NCBI GenBank assembly: GCA_018824925.1
Contig: JAHJFH010000329.1
Span: 1 to 7,681 of the forward strand
DNA length: 7,681 bases
Origin: Thermoplasmatota archaeon
Lineage (GTDB): Archaea > Thermoplasmatota > E2 > DHVEG-1
Direction: 5' to 3'
Positions 5,519-7,681 of the stretch are shown here, one piece after another. The position numbers and the translations under genes were made by a program. The notes under the pieces were generated by a model. The model saw only the letters and a list, made by a program, of their open reading frames with translations, searched no databases and was not told the origin of the DNA. Numbering within the stretch: position 1 is the stretch's first letter; the number at the start of each line of letters is the position of its first letter.

Positions 5519-6376
5519 TCATTGGTTCTTTGTATTATGTTCAAGGATTTGAACCATATTGATGATTGAGCTTGCGATGGTGACGGGACCAACACCCCCG
5601 GGTACGGGGGTTAGTTTTGCAGCTATGTTATCAACTGATGTTCTGTTGACATCACCTTTTATTCCATCTTTGGTTGCTGCGATACCAACATCAATAATGA
5701 TAGAGTTTTTCTTGATATGATTCTTTGTAATTAGCCCAGGTATTCCTGTTGCAGGTATGAGGACATCTGCTTTTTTAGTGAAGGGGGTAATATCTTTTGT
5801 AAATATATTACAGACATTGACGGTAGCATTTCGGTTTAGACACATGACTGCTAGTGGTTTGCCGACAACATTACTATGGTTGATGATTGTGACATTTTTC
5901 CCGGTTAGATCGATAGCTTCATGTTCAAGAATTTTGATTACTGCAAGTGGTGTGCAGGGGACTAGGTATTCGTTGCCAAGGAGGGTTTGACCAAGGTTAT
6001 GGGGATGAAGGCCTTCGATATCTTTCTGTGGTGAGATGGTGTTCATGAGTTGAAATTGATGTATATGTTGTGGTACGGGATATTGTATGAGGATGCCATG
6101 AATAGCATTATTGTGGTTGAGATCTATGAGTGTTTGTACTACCTCTTCTTGTGAGATGGATGCTTCAAAATCGATTTCGGTGGTGGTGATCCCGACTTCT
6201 TTACAGGCTTTATTTCGTAGTTTTAGATAGAGGTCTGAGGATGGATCTTGACCGATTTTTATGGTAGCTACGTTGGGGTTGATGTGGTGGTTTGTTTTGA
6301 AGTAGTTGATTCGTGTGGTCATCTGTTTTTTTATTGAATGTGCTATTTCTTTTCCGTTAATAATTAGTGTGGGCAT
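5519..6376 (-). CDS. folD: Bifunctional methylene-THF dehydrogenase/cyclohydrolase family protein with altered active site
   Basis: A 285-residue FolD, normal length. The family oxidises 5,10-methylene-THF to 5,10-methenyl-THF with NAD(P)+ and hydrolyses that to 10-formyl-THF. The folate domain contains DLYLKLRNKACKEVGI (48-63), ILIQYPVP (95-102) and KDIEGLHPHNLG (118-129). The nucleotide domain contains PCTPLAVIKIL (140-150), GKNVTIINHSNVVGKPLA (159-176) and TPVPGGVGPVTIA (256-268). Tyr50 and Gln98 are kept, but the catalytic lysine (E. coli Lys54, human Lys56) is Arg54 (codon CGA, 6217-6215), and the conserved Asp of KDVDG (E. coli 121, human 125) is Glu121 (codon GAA, 6016-6014). The nucleotide-binding GRS/GAS motif is NHS. 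I chose ATG 6376: a purine-rich AAAGAG precedes it and the usual FolD N-terminus begins there; TTG at 6394 has no ribosome site. It lies 32 nt after the upstream methyltransferase gene and is probably cotranscribed with it. Confidence 0.93.
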   Translation of the reverse strand: MPTLIINGKEIAHSIKKQMTTRINYFKTNHHINPNVATIKIGQDPSSDLYLKLRNKACKEVGITTTEIDFEASISQEEVVQTLIDLNHNNAIHGILIQYPVPQHIHQFQLMNTISPQKDIEGLHPHNLGQTLLGNEYLVPCTPLAVIKILEHEAIDLTGKNVTIINHSNVVGKPLAVMCLNRNATVNVCNIFTKDITPFTKKADVLIPATGIPGLITKNHIKKNSIIIDVGIAATKDGIKGDVNRTSVDNIAAKLTPVPGGVGPVTIASSIINMVQILEHNTKNQ

Positions 6377-6408
6377 CTCTTTCAGGTAGAGCAATTTTGT
6401 GGGATTTA

Positions 6409-7218
6409 TTAAGTCTTTGGCTTATTGCCAATTGCATAGAATTGTGGAAAGAAGTTAAGTTGGGTTCCTTCGTCTAATGAGCGGAGGTATTCATATTCCC
6501 ATTGGTCGATGTGTTTTTGGGATAATCCGGCGTCACGCATTACTTTTATGTAGAAATCTCGGGAATGGGAGTAATAGTTTTTATCTTCCTGGCAGGTCCA
6601 GATGCGGTTGTTGCCGATACCGATTTTTGTTGTTAATCCTGCATGAGTGAAAAGGGCGCGAAGTTTTCTTCCGATATGGGGGTCTCCACCTTTTTTTCGA
6701 ATGGCCTCTCCTGCGAAGAGGGGGTCAACATAGCTATTTTCGGGATAATGTATTTTGCCTCCGTAATCGGGTTCAAGTGAGGCTAGGACGCGGCCACCTG
6801 GTTTGGTTACTCGGGCCATTTCAGAGACGACTTTTTGGGGGTTATCCGCCCACATGAGGAGGAGATTGCAGGTGACGATTTCAAATGAGTTGTTTTTGAT
6901 TGGAAGGTGATGTGCGTCGGCTTGGAGTATCATGGCGTGTTTATTATTTTTGAGTGTTTGTTGTGCTACTTGGAGAAGGTGTTGTGATCCGTCGACTCCG
7001 AGGACGTAGCCTTTGGTGAGGTTTGCGAGGTCTCTGCTAACAAAACCTGCGCCGCAGCCGACGTCAAGGATATTTTTAGCGTTTTTTACTCCTACTTCGA
7101 GATAGAGTGGTAGTCGTTCTTCTGCGGTTTCGAGTGCCTGGAATGCTAGTTTTTTGATAAAATCATGGAGTTCCTCTGGTGATCGTTTATGGTATTTATC
7201 ATATTTTGAGGGGGGCAT
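6409..7218 (-). CDS. Class I SAM-dependent methyltransferase, substrate unknown
   Basis: A 269-residue cytoplasmic methyltransferase of the Methyltransf_11/25 type. Motif I ILDVGCGAGFVS is at 50-61, the strand-2 acidic motif VLGVDGS at 72-78, the adenine-contact AD at 100-101, FEIVTCNLLLMW (112-123) as motif IV, and VTKPGGRVL at 137-145 as the strand-5 turn. After the core fold it carries LEPDYGG (148-154), then DPLFAGEAIRKKGGDPHIGRKL (165-186), and a C-terminal helical region rich in Tyr and Trp. The EPDYGG/GDPHIGRKL pair recurs in a subgroup of prokaryotic small-molecule methyltransferases, but I cannot name the substrate. It is the first gene of a likely two-gene unit with folD, 32 nt downstream. 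A TATA-like box about 29 nt upstream of the ATG, with no ribosome site, suggests a leaderless or nearly leaderless transcript. Confidence 0.85.
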   Translation of the reverse strand: MPPSKYDKYHKRSPEELHDFIKKLAFQALETAEERLPLYLEVGVKNAKNILDVGCGAGFVSRDLANLTKGYVLGVDGSQHLLQVAQQTLKNNKHAMILQADAHHLPIKNNSFEIVTCNLLLMWADNPQKVVSEMARVTKPGGRVLASLEPDYGGKIHYPENSYVDPLFAGEAIRKKGGDPHIGRKLRALFTHAGLTTKIGIGNNRIWTCQEDKNYYSHSRDFYIKVMRDAGLSQKHIDQWEYEYLRSLDEGTQLNFFPQFYAIGNKPKT

Positions 7219-7244
7219 GGGTGGTAATGCATGGTTGCGAGGTA

Positions 7245-7250
7245 CTATAA
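7245..7250 (-). promoter_or_regulatory. TATA-like box of the methyltransferase-folD unit
   Basis: The minus strand reads GATTATAGTA here, with TTATAG at 7250-7245. Usual spacing puts transcription start near 7220, almost at the ATG (7218), which fits the absence of a ribosome site and a leaderless mRNA. Confidence 0.4.
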
Positions 7251-7281
7251 TCTTTTCTTATGTATAGGTGGGGGTTGTTAT

Positions 7282-7356
7282 AAAAAGAGAGGGAGGTACA
7301 AGAGAGGATCAAGAAAGCAGAAGAGGTGATTTGAAAAGCCAGTGATCCTCTCTTGT
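7282..7356 (-). terminator. Long perfect hairpin with following T-tract downstream of the 67-aa gene
   Basis: ACAAGAGAGGATCA (7298-7311) and TGATCCTCTCTTGT (7343-7356) are exact reverse complements, a 14-bp stem enclosing 31 nt. On the minus strand the stem begins 22 nt after the 67-aa gene stop and is followed after 11 nt by T5 (7286-7282), which suits a terminator or a 3'-end stability element. Archaea rarely need hairpins to terminate, and the loop is large, so a small structured RNA or a protein-binding element is an alternative. Confidence 0.45.
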
Positions 7357-7378
7357 TTGGTTTCGGGGTCAATCGTAT

Positions 7379-7582
7379 TTATTTTTTTGGTCGTTTTCCG
7401 ACAAAGACGTATCCGTCATCGGTTTTTCTGATGAGACCTTGGTTCATGAGATTGTTGAAGTCATCATTGGTCATTTTGACTAATCGTTGTTTTTTGTTAT
7501 GAGGATGTTGTGGTGGTTTTAGGGGGATGTCATCGGTGAGGTAATCAAGCCCGATATCATAAATCACATTTATTCGAGTCAT
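7379..7582 (-). CDS. Hypothetical 67-residue basic protein
   Basis: I do not recognise this family. The protein has no signal peptide or membrane segment. Residues 1-20 (MTRINVIYDIGLDYLTDDIP) look like a short strand-helix with acidic ends. A Pro/His/Lys linker, KPPQHPHNKKQR, follows at about 22-33. The last third, MTNDDFNNLMNQGLIRKTDDGYVFVGKR, has the helix - GLI - basic - DDGY - hydrophobic strand layout of the end of a winged-helix domain, followed by a basic tail RPKK. It could be a small nucleic-acid binding protein, but it is shorter than a normal winged helix. Evidence that it is a real gene: AGGAG at 7597-7593 with 10-nt spacing to ATG 7582, a TATA-like box farther upstream, a palindrome near the predicted transcription start, and a strong hairpin after the stop. 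It appears to be a single-gene unit. Confidence 0.7.
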   Translation of the reverse strand: MTRINVIYDIGLDYLTDDIPLKPPQHPHNKKQRLVKMTNDDFNNLMNQGLIRKTDDGYVFVGKRPKK

Positions 7583-7592
7583 GGGTATCTTT

Positions 7593-7597
7593 CTCCT
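7593..7597 (-). promoter_or_regulatory. Ribosome binding site of the 67-aa gene
   Basis: The minus strand reads AGGAG ten bases before the ATG at 7582, which supports both the start and the reality of this small gene. Confidence 0.65.
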
Positions 7598-7607
7598 TAC
7601 ACCTCTA

Positions 7608-7624
7608 GTGCTATTTTATAGCAC
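7608..7624. promoter_or_regulatory. Perfect 7-3-7 palindrome, candidate operator of the 67-aa gene
   Basis: The plus strand reads GTGCTAT-ttt-ATAGCAC, perfect 7-bp arms with a 3-bp spacer. It lies 26-42 nt upstream of the ATG and just upstream of the ribosome site. If the TATA box is the one at 7645-7652, the palindrome covers the transcription start, a classic repressor position. It shares its geometry, but not its sequence, with the palindrome at 2608-2624. A hairpin in the mRNA leader is the alternative. Confidence 0.5.
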
Positions 7625-7644
7625 GTTACTGTTTGTCATTATAG

Positions 7645-7652
7645 TATTTAAA
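7645..7652 (-). promoter_or_regulatory. TATA-like box of the 67-aa gene
   Basis: The minus strand reads TTTAAATA. Start of transcription would be near 7622, at the edge of the palindrome, leaving a leader of about 40 nt that contains the ribosome site. A second A/T box inside the palindrome would start transcription after the ribosome site, so it is less likely. Confidence 0.4.
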
Positions 7653-7681
7653 GCTGCGTAGTAATTATTACATTGTGTTAA

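Noticed and set aside
6377..6394. TTG at 6394 as the folD start
   Set aside because: No ribosome site precedes it, and homologous FolD proteins begin at the residue encoded by ATG 6376.
7665..7675. Short palindrome at the right edge of the window
   Set aside because: Its 5-bp A/T-rich arms are expected by chance, and its context is cut by the window edge.
1..7681. tRNA, rRNA, CRISPR array, insertion sequence or integrase
   Set aside because: I looked for cloverleaf arms, regularly spaced repeats, terminal inverted repeats with a transposase, and recombinase motifs, and found none.

Overview
The window looks like chromosomal DNA of an archaeon, probably a euryarchaeal or Thermoplasmata-type lineage. 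Four things point that way. A/T-rich TATA-like boxes sit about 25-30 nt upstream of likely transcript starts. There is a Trm9-like tRNA methyltransferase of the archaeal/eukaryotic type. There is a remnant of the archaeal small membrane family DUF131/TIGR00304. The ABC-2 exporter pair is of a type common in archaea. The lineage is an inference; no rRNA or other phylogenetic marker is present.

Layout. Positions 1-977 (+) hold the C-terminal part of urocanate hydratase (hutU), cut by the window edge. It converges, with a 19-nt gap, on an MIO-type ammonia-lyase (hutH, 997-2520, -). A 137-bp divergent intergenic region rich in inverted repeats separates hutH from a Trm9-like methyltransferase (2658-3353, +). 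An ABC-2 exporter ATPase (3419-4402, +) and its permease (4407-5183, +) follow as a two-gene operon. Positions 5184-5518 hold no intact gene but contain a frameshifted DUF131/TIGR00304-like remnant on the minus strand. The rest is on the minus strand: folD (5519-6376), a class I SAM methyltransferase (6409-7218), a long-stem hairpin (7298-7356), and a small unrecognised protein (7379-7582) with its own promoter and operator-like palindrome.

How the genes fit together. HutH and HutU are the first two steps of histidine degradation (histidine to urocanate to imidazolonepropionate). In organisms that use the tetrahydrofolate formimino route, the one-carbon unit released later reaches 5,10-methenyl-THF, which is the substrate of FolD. 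FolD nearby is therefore metabolically sensible, though the later Hut genes are not in view. The methyltransferases, the exporter and the 67-aa protein have no evident link to this pathway.

Most notable points: (1) the HutH MIO triad is Ala-Cys-Gly instead of Ala-Ser-Gly; (2) FolD has Arg and Glu at the positions of the catalytic Lys and conserved Asp; (3) palindromes of identical 7-3-7 geometry but different sequence lie at two promoters, one of them inside a nested inverted repeat with an apparent 8-bp insertion; (4) a perfect 14-bp stem with a 31-nt loop lies downstream of the small gene; (5) a decayed DUF131 gene lies behind folD. I did not find a convincing new multi-gene system.
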